Source: Brassica napus (lineage: Eukaryota > Streptophyta > Magnoliopsida > Brassicales > Brassicaceae). From it: a stretch of 64,000 nucleotides of DNA. How positions within the stretch are numbered: the first letter of the stretch is position 1; each line of letters starts with the position of its first letter. Below, one piece after another: positions 26,932 to 37,400 of the stretch. The notes beneath the pieces are model-generated. The model worked only from the letters and a program-made list of their open reading frames with translations. It had not been told where the DNA came from and ran no database searches. The stretch is from contig NW_026014889.1 in the NCBI RefSeq assembly GCF_020379485.1, forward strand, positions 248,001-312,000, given 5' to 3'. A program made the position numbers and the translations under genes.

Positions 26932-27176
26932 CTACTTGGGAAGTTATCTGATGGGATGAGAAGGTAACTTAGTGAAGAGAAGAGAGTAAACTCGACCAAA
27001 GAGGATAAGGAAGGATAAGGGAGCAGTTTGACAGCCTGTATGATGCTGGAAAGGAGAGGATGCTTTTCTACTAGTGCAAGCATATGAGAAAGCACAGCCA
27101 AGTGATTCAAAAGGAGTTCCAGCCTGTCCTTTGACTACACATGCTTATACATTTCGAAATTACTTGTTGCTCTCTC

Positions 27177-27184
27177 TTTATATA
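27177..27184 (+). promoter_or_regulatory. TATA box of family-A LTR promoter
   Basis: TTTATATA follows a CT-rich run in the LTR, the expected U3/R position about 135 bp before the LTR end. Family B has only ATTAATA at the same place, a weaker match. Confidence 0.6.
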
Positions 27185-27318
27185 CTTGTAAACCCTCATC
27201 AGTATTAATTAATGGAGTTTTGAGTCTCTCTCTCTTAAGTCTCTCTCTTGTTCTTAATCTCCAATCTCTTTAATTCTCAGATTAGACTTAATCACTCTTT
27301 AAATCACCAAATCTAATA

Positions 27319-27330
27319 TGGTATCAGAGC
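27319..27330 (+). promoter_or_regulatory. Primer-binding site, initiator Met tRNA type (outer A)
   Basis: TGGTATCAGAGC begins directly after the 5' LTR. This is the usual plant copia PBS, complementary to the 3' end of initiator methionine tRNA, which primes minus-strand synthesis. Confidence 0.9.
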
Positions 27331-27372
27331 CAGGTTCGTTCAAAAGGAGAGAGTGATTTCGTTTTTCTAAAT

Positions 27373-27411
27373 GTTCTTGAGTGTTCTTGAGTGTTCTTGA
27401 GAGTTCTTGAG
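27373..27411 (+). repeat. Leader decamer repeat, four units (outer A)
   Basis: GTTCTTGAG recurs every 10 bp at 27373, 27383, 27393 and 27403, between the PBS and the gag start. The inner A copy has three units at the same place, so the repeat changes length by whole units. Confidence 0.85.
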
Positions 27412-27518
27412 ATTTTTCAAGAGCTAGATCCTTTAAAAGTCAAGTTTGTGTCTGTTGGTGTTTCTTTTGGAGAGTCAGCTTCAAGGGAGTCCCTTTAGGT
27501 GTTTGACAAGGTCAGAAG

Positions 27519-29647
27519 ATGGGTCTAGCTTGTGGTTCAGCAAGGCGTGAAGAGAAGGAAGAGAGAGGGAATGAGTGGGGGTGGTTCTCACAAATGAAAG
27601 CGACTCTGAAGAGGTGTGGAGTTTGGAGAAACCATGAGAAGGAAGAGTCTTTGAAGGGTAAAGCTGCTGAGAAAGATCAGACAGCAAGAGAAACAAGTGG
27701 AAATTGCTTTAGTCTTGAAGAAAGTACACTGCTTGAGAAGATTGAAGATGTTTATGAGAACAAGATCAGTCTTAGGAGAGTGTATGAAGTCAAGAAGGTG
27801 ATTAGTGGAGGTAAACCAGGAAGAGAAGAGTTCAATAACCATGTGAGGAAGCTACAACATTTGTGGGTTGAACTACAAGGGTTGAGATCCCATGTGGATG
27901 GGGATACTACACAAGAGCAAGAGACGGTCTTGAAGCTCTTGGCGAGCATGGAGTCATCATATGGGTGGCTGGTAGAGATGGTTCTAAGAGGGGAACAGCT
28001 TCCGGAAATGGAAGAGATTTGTGGGCTTATAAGAAGGGCGTATGAGATAATGAGAGATGATGAGAGGCTAACCATGAGTAGGAGTGAGAGCTCATGGAAG
28101 CCAACTGGGAGTAGGAGTGAGAGCTTCCAGAAGCTAACCATGAGTAGGAGTGAGGGCTCATGGAGGCTAACCGGGAGTAGGAGTGAGGGCTTCCGGAAGA
28201 AGAGAAGGTGCAGAATGCTATCCAAAGCTTCTATCAACATAGGAAAGGGTAGAAAGAGAGTTGTGGGAGAGTGTTCTTACTCAGCCTACATGGGGGACTC
28301 AGTAGAAGACAGTGGGGTGTTAAGAGAGCAGGAGAAAGGGAGTGGAGCTGATGATCGCATCACCAGGAAGGAATGGAGAGTGTTCATGGAACATGTACAA
28401 GCCTTAACAGCAAGCAAGAAGCATGCTATACAATCCGGAGCTTCTAAACCCATGGTGATTGATTCTGGAGCAAGTCATCATATGATCAGTGATAGGAGGC
28501 TTATAAGTGAGATCAAGGCTGCAACAGGGAGTGTTAGGATAGCTAATGGTGCTATGATCCCAATAGAAGGAGTGGGAAAGCTCAAACTGTTTGAGAAGGA
28601 CACGGCTGCCTTCTACATGCCTCAGTTCACTTCAAATCTATTATCTGTGAAGAAAGCTACCATTGATCTTGATTGTCAAGTAGTATTCAGACCTGATGAA
28701 GTTGAGTTCCAAGATTTGAAGACTGGGAGAGTCATTGGCAGAGGAGACAGCAAAAATCAGCTATACCACCTCGACTTGGCTAAGACCTCTAATCCCTTTG
28801 ATTCTATTTGCTTGAGTAGTACTGCTGAGAAGATTGATAGTATTACTTGGCATGCTAGATTAGGACATCCTCATGCTCGTGCCATTGAATTGATAATCCC
28901 TAATATGTCATTCAATCACTTGGATTGTGAAGCATGCATATTAGGAAAGCATTGTAGGACTGTTTTCCCCACATCTAAGACTACTTATGAGCATTGCTTT
29001 GATCTAGTTCACTCGGATGTGTGGACCGCTCCATGCATGTCTAGAGACAGCCATAAATACTTTGTGACATTCATTGATGAGAAGTCTAAGTATACATGGC
29101 TCACATTGCTTCCATCTAAAGATAAGGTGCTAGAAGCGTTTATGAACTTCCAAGCATATGTATCTAATCAATACAATGCTACTGTGAAGGTACTGAGATC
29201 AGACAACGGAGGTGAATACATCAGCAATGCCTTCAAGAGTCATCTAGCCAAGCATGGGATTGTGCATCAGACCAGTTGTCCCTACACACCACAGCAGAAT
29301 GGTGTAGCTGAGAGGAAGAATAGGCACTTGATGGAGGTTGCTAGGTCGATGATGTTTCATGCAAATGTCGCAAAAAGATTTTGGGGAGATGCTGTTCAGA
29401 CTGCTTGCTACCTCATCAACCGGGTCCCAACCAAGATACTGAAGAATCTGTCTCCATTTGAGGTGCTGAATAAGAGCAAGCCTTTTATTGATCACCTACG
29501 AGTATTTGGGTGTGTATGCTATGTCATGACTCCAGGAGAACAGAGAAACAAGCTGGAGGCAAAGAGTACTAAGGCAATGTTTATTGGATACTCTATCACT
29601 CAGAAGGGATACAAGTGCTATGATCCTGAAGCAAGGAGAGTGATGGT
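27519..29647 (+). pseudogene. Gag-protease-integrase half of outer family-A gag-pol, cut by insertion
   Basis: The frame opens at ATG 27519. It runs through a copia-type Gag (VRKLQHLWVEL motif), an Arg/Ser repeat (28068-28200), protease (DSGASHH), the GAG-pre-integrase HHCC (WHARLGH to CEACILGKHC), and the integrase core (HSDVW, RSDNGGEY, GVAERKNR). It is interrupted after ARRVMV by the LTR of the inner element; translation would add VEMRE and stop at 29666. No zinc knuckle is visible. One conserved-looking position reads NVAKRFW where the inner A and both B copies have NVPKRFW. The rest of the gene resumes at 40725. Gag and Pol share one frame without a stop or frameshift, as is common in plant copia. 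Non-functional as it stands. Confidence 0.92.
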
Positions 29648-30140
29648 TGTTGAGATGAGAGAATAAAGAGTTAATATATTGAGAGGGGAAGAGAGTTGGA
29701 GCAGACAGTAACTTTGGAGTTTTACTGTGGTAACTTTAGTTTAACCACAGTAACTACTTGGGAAGTTATCTGATGGGATGAGAAGGTAACTTAGTGAAGA
29801 GAAGAGAGTAAACTCGACCAAAGAGGATAAGGAAGGATAAGGGAGCAGTTTGACAGCCTGTATGATGCTGGAAAGGAGAGGATGCTTTTCTACTAGTGCA
29901 AGCATGTGAGAAAGCACAGCCAAGTGATTCAAAAGGAGTTCCAGCCTGTCCTTTGCCTACACATGCTTATACATTTCGAAATTACTTGTTGCTCTCTCTT
30001 TATATACTTGTAAACCCTCATCAGTATTAATTAATGGAGTTTTGAGTCTCTCTCTCTTAAGTCTCTCTCTTGTTCTTAATCTCCAATCTCTATAATTCTC
30101 AGATTAGACTTAATCACTCTTTAAATCACCAAATCTAATA
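29648..30140 (+). repeat. 5' LTR of inner family-A element (493 bp)
   Basis: TGTTGAG...CTAATA, followed immediately by the PBS at 30141. It carries the inner-pair variants TTAATATA and TCTCTATAATT. Confidence 0.93.
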
Positions 30141-30152
30141 TGGTATCAGAGC
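30141..30152 (+). promoter_or_regulatory. Primer-binding site, initiator Met tRNA type (inner A)
   Basis: TGGTATCAGAGC directly after the LTR end, identical to the outer copy. Confidence 0.9.
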
Positions 30153-30193
30153 CAGGTTCCTTCAAAAGGAGAGAGTGATTTCGTTTTTCTAAA

Positions 30194-30222
30194 TGTTCTT
30201 GAGTGTTCTTGAGAGTTCTTGA
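30194..30222 (+). repeat. Leader decamer repeat, three units (inner A)
   Basis: GTTCTTGAG at 30194, 30204 and 30214, one unit fewer than in the outer A copy. Confidence 0.85.
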
Positions 30223-30330
30223 GATTTTTCAAGAGCTAGATCCTTTAAAAGTCAAGTTTGTGTCTGTTGGTGTTTCTTTTGGAGAGTCAGCTTCAAGGGA
30301 GTCCCTTTAGGTGTTTGACAAGGTCAGAAG

Positions 30331-33300
30331 ATGGGTCTAGCTTGCGGTTCAGCAAGGCGTGAAGAGAAGGAAGAGAGAGGGAATGAGTGGGGGTGGTTCT
30401 CACAAATGAAAGCGACTCTGAAGAGGTGTGGAGTTTGGAGAAACCATGAGAAGGAAGAGTCTTTGAAGGGTAAAGCTGCTGAGAAAGATCAGACAGCAAG
30501 AGAAACAAGTGGAAATTGCTTTAGTCTTGAAGAAAGTACACTGCTTGAGAAGATTGAAGATGTTTATGAGAACAAGATCAGTCTTAGGAGAGTGTATGAA
30601 GTCAAGAAGGTGATTAGTGGAGGTAAACCAGGAAGAGAAGAGTTCAATAACCATGTGAGGAAGCTACAACATTTGTGGGTTGAACTACAAGGGTTGAGAT
30701 CCCATGTGGATGGGGATACTACACAAGAGCAAGAGACGGTCTTGAAGCTCTTGGCGAGCATGGAGTCATCATATGGGTGGCTGGTAGAGATGGTTCTAAG
30801 AGGGGAACAGCTTCCGGAAATGGAAGAGATTTGTGGGCTTATAAGAAGGGCGTATGAGATAATGAGAGATGATGAGAGGCTAACCATGAGTAGGAGTGAG
30901 AGCTCATGGAAGCCAACTGGGAGTAGGAGTGAGAGCTTCCAGAAGCTAACCATGAGTAGGAGTGAGGGCTCATGGAGGCTAACCGGGAGTAGGAGTGAGG
31001 GCTTCCGGAAGAAGAGAAGGTGCAGAATGCTATCCAAAGCTTCTATCAACATAGGAAAGGGTAGAAAGAGAGTTGTGGGAGAGTGTTCTTACTCAGCCTA
31101 CATGGGGGAATCAGTAGAAGACAGTGGGGTGTTAAGAGAGCAGGAGAAAGGGAGTGGAGCTGATGATCGCATCACCAGGAAGGAATGGAGAGTGTTCATG
31201 GAACATGTACAAGCCTTAACAGCAAGCAAGAAGCATGCTATACAATCCGGAGCTTCTAAACCCATGGTGATTGATTCTGGAGCAAGTCATCATATGATCA
31301 GTGATAGGAGGCTTATAAGTGAGATCAAGGCTGCAACAGGGAGTGTTAGGATAGCTAATGGTGCTATGATCCCAATAGAAGGAGTGGGAAAGCTCAAACT
31401 GTTTGAGAAGGACACGGCTGCCTTCTACATGCCTCAGTTCACTTCAAATCTATTATCTGTGAAGAAAGCTACCATTGATCTTGATTGTCAAGTAGTATTC
31501 AGACCTGATGAAGTTGAGTTTCAAGATTTGAAGACTGGGAGAGTCATTGGCAGAGGAGACAGCAAAAATCAGCTATACCACCTCGACTTGGCTAAGACCT
31601 CTAATCCCTTTGATTCTATTTGCTTGAGTAGTACTGCTGAGAAGATTGATAGTATTACTTGGCATGCTAGATTAGGACATCCTCATGCTCGTGCCATTGA
31701 ATTGATAATCCCTAATATGTCATTCAATCACTTGGATTGTGAAGCATGCATATTAGGAAAGCATTGTAGGACTGTTTTCCCAACATCTAAGACTACTTAT
31801 GAGCATTGCTTTGATCTAGTTCACTCGGATGTGTGGACCGCTCCATGCATGTCTAGAGACAGCCATAAATACTTTGTGACATTCATTGATGAGAAGTCTA
31901 AGTATACATGGCTCACATTGCTTCCATCTAAAGATAAGGTGCTAGAAGCGTTTATGAACTTCCAAGCATATGTATCTAATCAATACAATGCTACTGTGAA
32001 GGTACTGAGATCAGACAACGGAGGTGAATACATCAGCAATGCCTTCAAGAGTCATCTAGCCAAGCATGGGATTGTGCATCAGACCAGTTGTCCCTACACA
32101 CCACAGCAGAATGGTGTAGCTGAGAGGAAGAATAGGCACTTGATGGAGGTTGCTAGGTCGATGATGTTTCATGCAAATGTCCCAAAAAGATTTTGGGGAG
32201 ATGCTGTTCAGACTGCTTGCTACCTCATCAACCGGGTCCCAACCAAGATACTGAAGAATCTGTCTCCATTTGAGGTGCTGAATAAGAGCAAGCCTTTTAT
32301 TGATCACCTACGAGTATTTGGGTGTGTATGCTATGTCATGACTCCAGGAGAACAGAGAAACAAGCTGGAGGCAAAGAGTACTAAGGCAATGTTTATTGGA
32401 TACTCTATCACTCAGAAGGGATACAAGTGCTATGATCCTGAAGCAAGGAGAGTGATGGTATCTAGAGAAGTGAAGTTTATTGAATCCAAAGGGTATTATG
32501 AAGAAAAGGAGTGGGAAAATCTGAAGGATTTGTCTCAAGCTCCATCTGATAGAGCAACAACACTGAGGGTGCTGTTGGAGAAGCTAGGGATAGGGTTATC
32601 CCAGGATCAGGAATCTGGAAGAAGAGAGTCTTCCAATCCTACTAGTGAAGCTGAAAGAACAACTCCTCTTGATCATGAGAGGGGGAATGGAACTGAATCT
32701 CATGAGCAAGTGCACAATCAAGAAGATTCAGGCCAGCATAATCAAGAGGTGACACAGGAAGTAGAGAGTGGTGCTCAGTCTAGTGGAGATGGGCAAAGAG
32801 AGTCTACTGGCTCAGATGAGAGTGGTACTCAGTCTAGTGGAGATTGGGAAGTAGATCCTGATGGGTCAAATGAGAGTGGTGCTCAATCAAGTGAAGATAG
32901 GCAAGAAACACAAGAAGAACAAGTTCAGGAGCTAAGGAGGAGCACAAGGGTGAAGAGAGATGCTTCCAACTGGGTAAACACGAGAGTGTACTACAATGCC
33001 CAGGCTGTGGAGCATCCTTCTCAAGCTATGTGTTCCTTTGCAGAGTTTCCGGACGAGCATATAGCCTTCACAGTAAGCTTGGATGAGAGCTATATTCCAA
33101 GGACATATGAAGAAGCTATGGCTTTAAAGGAGTGGAGAGATTCAGTTGCTGATGAGTCCGGAGCCATGATTAAGAATGAAACATGGTATGAGAGTGAGCT
33201 GCCTAAAGGGAAGAAGGCAGTGACTAGTAAATGGGTGTTCACAATCAAGTTTCATCCTGATGGAAGAATAGAGAGGCGCAAGTCTAGGTTGGTGGCAAGA

Positions 33301-33776
33301 GGATTTACTCAGACATATGGTGAGGACTATGTTGAGACCTTTGCTCCTGTGGCTAAACTTCATACTATCAGGATTGTATTATCTTTAGCTGTGAATCTTG
33401 AGTGGGATTTGTGGCAAATGGATGTGAAGAATGCATTCCTTCAAGGAGAGTTGGAAGATGAAGTATACATGCATCCACCACCAGGTCTTGAACATCTAGT
33501 AAAGAAGGGTAATGTGTTGAGGTTGAGGAAAGCTATCTATGGTCTCAAGCAGTCTCCAAGGGCGTGGTACAACAAGTTGAGTACTACACTGAATGGGAGA
33601 GGGTTCAGGAAGTCAGAATTGGATCACACTCTCTTTACCCTAACCACCTCATCTGGTATTGTGGTATTGCTTGTGTATGTGGATGATATCATCATCACAG
33701 GCAGTGATAAGGAAGGCATCAAGGCTACAAAGGAGTATCTCAAGGCAAGCTTTGAGATTAAAGACTTGGGGGAAAT
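30331..33776 (+). pseudogene. Gag to mid-reverse-transcriptase part of inner family-A gag-pol, cut by a family-B insertion
   Basis: From ATG 30331 the frame is open through Gag, the Arg/Ser repeat (30880-31012), protease (Asp of DSGAS at about residue 315), HHCC and DDE integrase, an acidic Ser/Gly-rich linker with three QSS(G/E)D repeats, and reverse transcriptase (WQMDVKNAFLQGEL, YVDDIIITGSD). It breaks after IKDLGE where the B element begins; read-through adds LTR-derived residues to a stop at 33882. The remainder is at 39215-40082. Apart from the insertion I see no stop or frameshift. One substitution sits in the downstream piece (LWIE for the usual LGIE). Until the B insertion, probably the youngest event here, this copy was close to intact. 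Not functional now. Confidence 0.92.
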
Positions 33777-34261
33777 TATTGAGATGAAGACCAAGGAGGC
33801 TGAGACAGTAACTTTAGAGTTTTACTGTGGTAACTTTATTTTAACCACAGTAACTACTTGGGGAAGTTATCTGATGGGATGAGAAGGTAACTTAGTGAAG
33901 AGAAGAGAGGAAACTCGACCAAAGAGGATAAGTGAGGTTAAGGAAGGATAAGGGATCACTTTGACAGCCTGTATGATGCTGGAAAGGAGAAGTTACCTTT
34001 ATACTAGTGCAAGCATGTGAGAAAGCACAGCCAAGTGATTCAAAAGGAGTTCCAGCCTGTCCTTTGACTACACATGCTTAACCATTTCGAATTTCCTTGT
34101 TGCTCTCTCTATTAATACTTGTAAACCTCATCAGTTATTAATTAATGGAGTTTTGAGTCTCTCTCTCTTTATTCTCTCACTAGAATCTCTTAATCTCTTT
34201 AATCTTTTCATCTGATTATCCCTGATTGGTTGAATCATGCTCTAATACACAAAAGTGTATA
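33777..34261 (+). repeat. 5' LTR of element B1 (485 bp)
   Basis: TATTGAGATG...GTGTATA, bounded by TSD GAAAT on the left and by the PBS on the right. It includes the conserved dyad TTACTGTGGT/ACCACAGTAA and a weak TATA-like ATTAATA near 34111. Confidence 0.94.
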
Positions 34262-34273
34262 TGGTATCAGAGC
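34262..34273 (+). promoter_or_regulatory. Primer-binding site, initiator Met tRNA type (B1)
   Basis: TGGTATCAGAGC begins at the base after the LTR. Confidence 0.9.
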
Positions 34274-34324
34274 CAGGTTGCTAAAAAGGGGAGAGTGTGA
34301 TTTCGTTTTTCATAAAATCTGGGT

Positions 34325-34363
34325 GTTCTTGAGGGTTCTTGAGTGTTCTTGGTGTTCTTGAGT
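34325..34363 (+). repeat. Leader decamer repeat, four units (B1)
   Basis: GTTCTTGAG-type units lie at 34325, 34335, 34345 and 34354, one of them degenerate and the last spacing shortened to 9 bp. B2 has one more unit. Confidence 0.8.
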
Positions 34364-34400
34364 TCTGGTCTTTATTATCTGAGTGGTGTGAGATATTCTG

Positions 34401-37400
34401 ATGGATTCAAACTATCTCAACATGGAAATGAAGCACAGATCTAGTACAACCATGGAGCTTGAAGAAGAGAGGGATGGCGATTGGTCAAGATGGGCAAAGA
34501 GAGCTTTGGAAAGCTGTGGGTTATGGAGTAGTCATGGAAAGGGGAAACCTTTCATGGAAATGGCTACTGAAGAAGGTCAGACAAGAGGTCTGAAGCTGGG
34601 AAATGAAGTTGTTCAAGGAGACACTACAAAGAGTGAGATTGAAGCAACTTTAGGCAAGTCCAAGCTTGTGAGAGTCGTTGAGGACAGAGGGGTGATCCGC
34701 GGCTTGAGACAAGGAAAGGATGAGTGTTATCAGCTTGTGGGAAGGCTGAGAGAAGTATGGTCGGAGCTAGATGTGGTGAAGACACACACATCAAATCCGA
34801 GATGTTGTCAAGAAAGGAGGAAGCAAGATGTGATCTTCAGCTTCCTTATGGAAGAGGTATGTGAGCTTGTTAAATATACTTGTGATGTGTGGGAAATGAA
34901 CAGGAAGCCAGAAAGATGGAAGGGAGGTACAAGCTGTAAGAGGGGAAGGTTGAGAAAACTTTCTAAGGAGTGGTTAATGAAGAGAAGGGCATGGAGAAAG
35001 GATAGCGAGTCTGAGCACTTAAGTGACAGGATGAGTGTAATCTTGAAGAGAATCAAGGATGTACTTCAGCAGATGGTTATAGGAGAGTGTTCATACTCAG
35101 CTTACATGGGAGAGACAGTAGGAGACAGTGCGGATATGAGAGGAATGGATACCAAGAGGGCAGATGAGTGTGTGACAAAGAAGGAATGGGATGAGTTGGT
35201 TAAGCATGTGTATGCTTTGGCTACGACCCGGAGTCTGGGTGCTCCTGCCAAAGCATCCACATCTAAACCCATCATCATTGACTCTGGAGCAACACACCAC
35301 ATGATCAGTGACAAGAGACTAATCAGTGAGGTTAAAGCAGCAACAGGGAGTGTCATGATAGCCAATGGTACCAGGATCCCAATAGAAGGAGTGGGAAACC
35401 TCAAGCTGTTTGAGAAGAACTCCACTGCCTTCTACCTACCTCAGTTTACATCCAATCTAATCTCAGTTAAGAAGGCTACAGTTGATCTGGATTGTCAAGT
35501 GGTTTTCAGACCAAATGAAGTTGAGTTCCAGGATTTGAAGACTGGAAGGGTTATTGGCAGAGGAGACAGCAAGCATCAGCTCTATCATCTCCAAACAACT
35601 GAGGCGCCTAGTCCTGTGGAGTCTGTGTGTTTAAGCAGCACAACGGATAGGTGTGATAATCTCACATGGCATGCAAGGCTGGGACATCCTCATGCCAAGG
35701 CAATTGAACTGATTCTACCAAGTATGGCGTTCAATCACTTGGAGTGTGAAGCTTGTATACTTGGAAAGCACTGTAGGACTGTCTTCCCAACATCAGAAAC
35801 CAGATATGAGAATTGCTTTGATCTGGTGCATTCAGACGTGTGGACAGCTCCCTGTATGTCTAGAGACAGCCATAAGTACTTTGTGACTTTCATTGATGAG
35901 AAGTCCAAGTACACATGGATCACCATGATTCCCTCCAAAGACAGAGTCCTAGAAGCCTTCATGAACTTCCAAGCATATGTTACTAATCAGTACAATGCCA
36001 CTGTGAGGATTCTGAGGTCTGATAATGGAGGAGAATACACTAGCAATGCTTTCAAGAGTCATCTTGCAAAGCATGGGATTGTGCAACAAACTAGCTGTCC
36101 TTACACACCACAACAAAATGGGGTGGCTGAGAGGAAGAACAGACATTTGATGGAGGTTGCGAGATCAATCATGTTCCACATGAATGTCCCTAAGAGGTTT
36201 TGGAGTGATGCTGTTCAGACTGCTTGCTATCTCATCAATAGAGTGCCAACCCGTGTCTTGAAGAAACTGTCTCCCTTTGAAGTATTGAACAAGGCCAAGC
36301 CACACATTGATCATTTGAGAGTCTTTGGGTGCTTATGTTATGTGATGATTCCCGGAGAAAGAAGGAACAAGCTAGAAGCAAAGAGTACTAAAGCTATGTT
36401 CATTGGGTACTCAATCACTCAGAAAGGCTACAAATGTTATGATCCAATAACTAGGAGGGTTATGGTATCTAGAGAAGTGAAGTTTGTTGAGTCTAAAGGG
36501 TATTATGAGGAGAAGAAATGGGAAGACCTAGAGGATCTGTCCCGAGCTCCATCAGAGAAGGCAACAACATTGAGAGTGTTGTTGGAGAGGCTAGGGATAG
36601 GATTATCCCAAGATCAGGAACCAGGAAGAACCGGACCTTCTAATCAAACTGGAGAAGCTGGAGGAACAACCCCTCTTGATCATGAGAGGGGGAATGGATC
36701 TGAATCAGGGGAGCAGGAGCATAACCAAGAGGATTCAGGTCAGCATGATCAGGAGGAGACACAGGAAGTAGAGAGTGAAGCTCAGTCAGGTGGAAATGAG
36801 CAGGGAGAACCTACTGGTTTAAGAGAGGAAGCACAAGAGAATGTTCAGGCTGAAGAACAGGTTGAGACCTTGCGGAGGAGCACAAGGATAAGGAGGGATC
36901 CTTCCAACTGGGTAAACACGAGAGTGTACTACAATGCCCAGGCTGTGGAGCATCCCTCTCAAGCCGTGTGTTCCTTTGCAGAGTTTCCAGAAGAGCACAT
37001 GGTGTTTATGTGTAACTTGGATGAGAATGAGATACCAAGATCTTATGAAGAAGCTATGAAGCACAAGGTTTGGAGAGATTCAGTAGGAGATGAAAGGGAT
37101 GCAATGATCAGGAATGATACTTGGTATGAGAGTGAGTTACCTAAAGGGAAGAAGGCAGTTTCAAGCAGATGGATCTTCACCATCAAGTACCTTGCAAATG
37201 GGGAGATAGATAGGCGCAAGACTAGGCTGGTTGCAAGAGGATTTACACAGACTTATGGGGAAGATTACATTGATACTTTTGCACCAGTGGCCAAGCTTCA
37301 CACAATTCGAATTGTGTTATCTATTGCAACAAACTTGGAGTGGGATTTGTGGCAAATGGATGTGAAGAATGCTTTCTTGCAAGGTGAACTTGAAGATGAA

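Larger units (their letters stand above)
26826..27318 (+). repeat. 5' LTR of outer family-A element (493 bp)
   Basis: Starts TGTTGAGATG and ends CTAATA, giving TG...TA ends rather than TG...CA. It shares two diagnostic variants (TTGATATA near its start, TCTCTTTAATT near its end) with the LTR at 43057, which pairs the two as one element. A TATA box lies at 27177. Confidence 0.93.

Noticed and set aside
26919..27110. 63-codon antisense frame present in all four family-A LTRs
   Set aside because: The four LTRs are near-identical copies, so its conservation carries no information; no domain or start context supports it.
27319..27330. Possible tRNA gene at TGGTATCAGAGC
   Set aside because: Only the 12-base complement of a tRNA 3' end is present; no cloverleaf follows. 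It is a retroelement primer-binding site.
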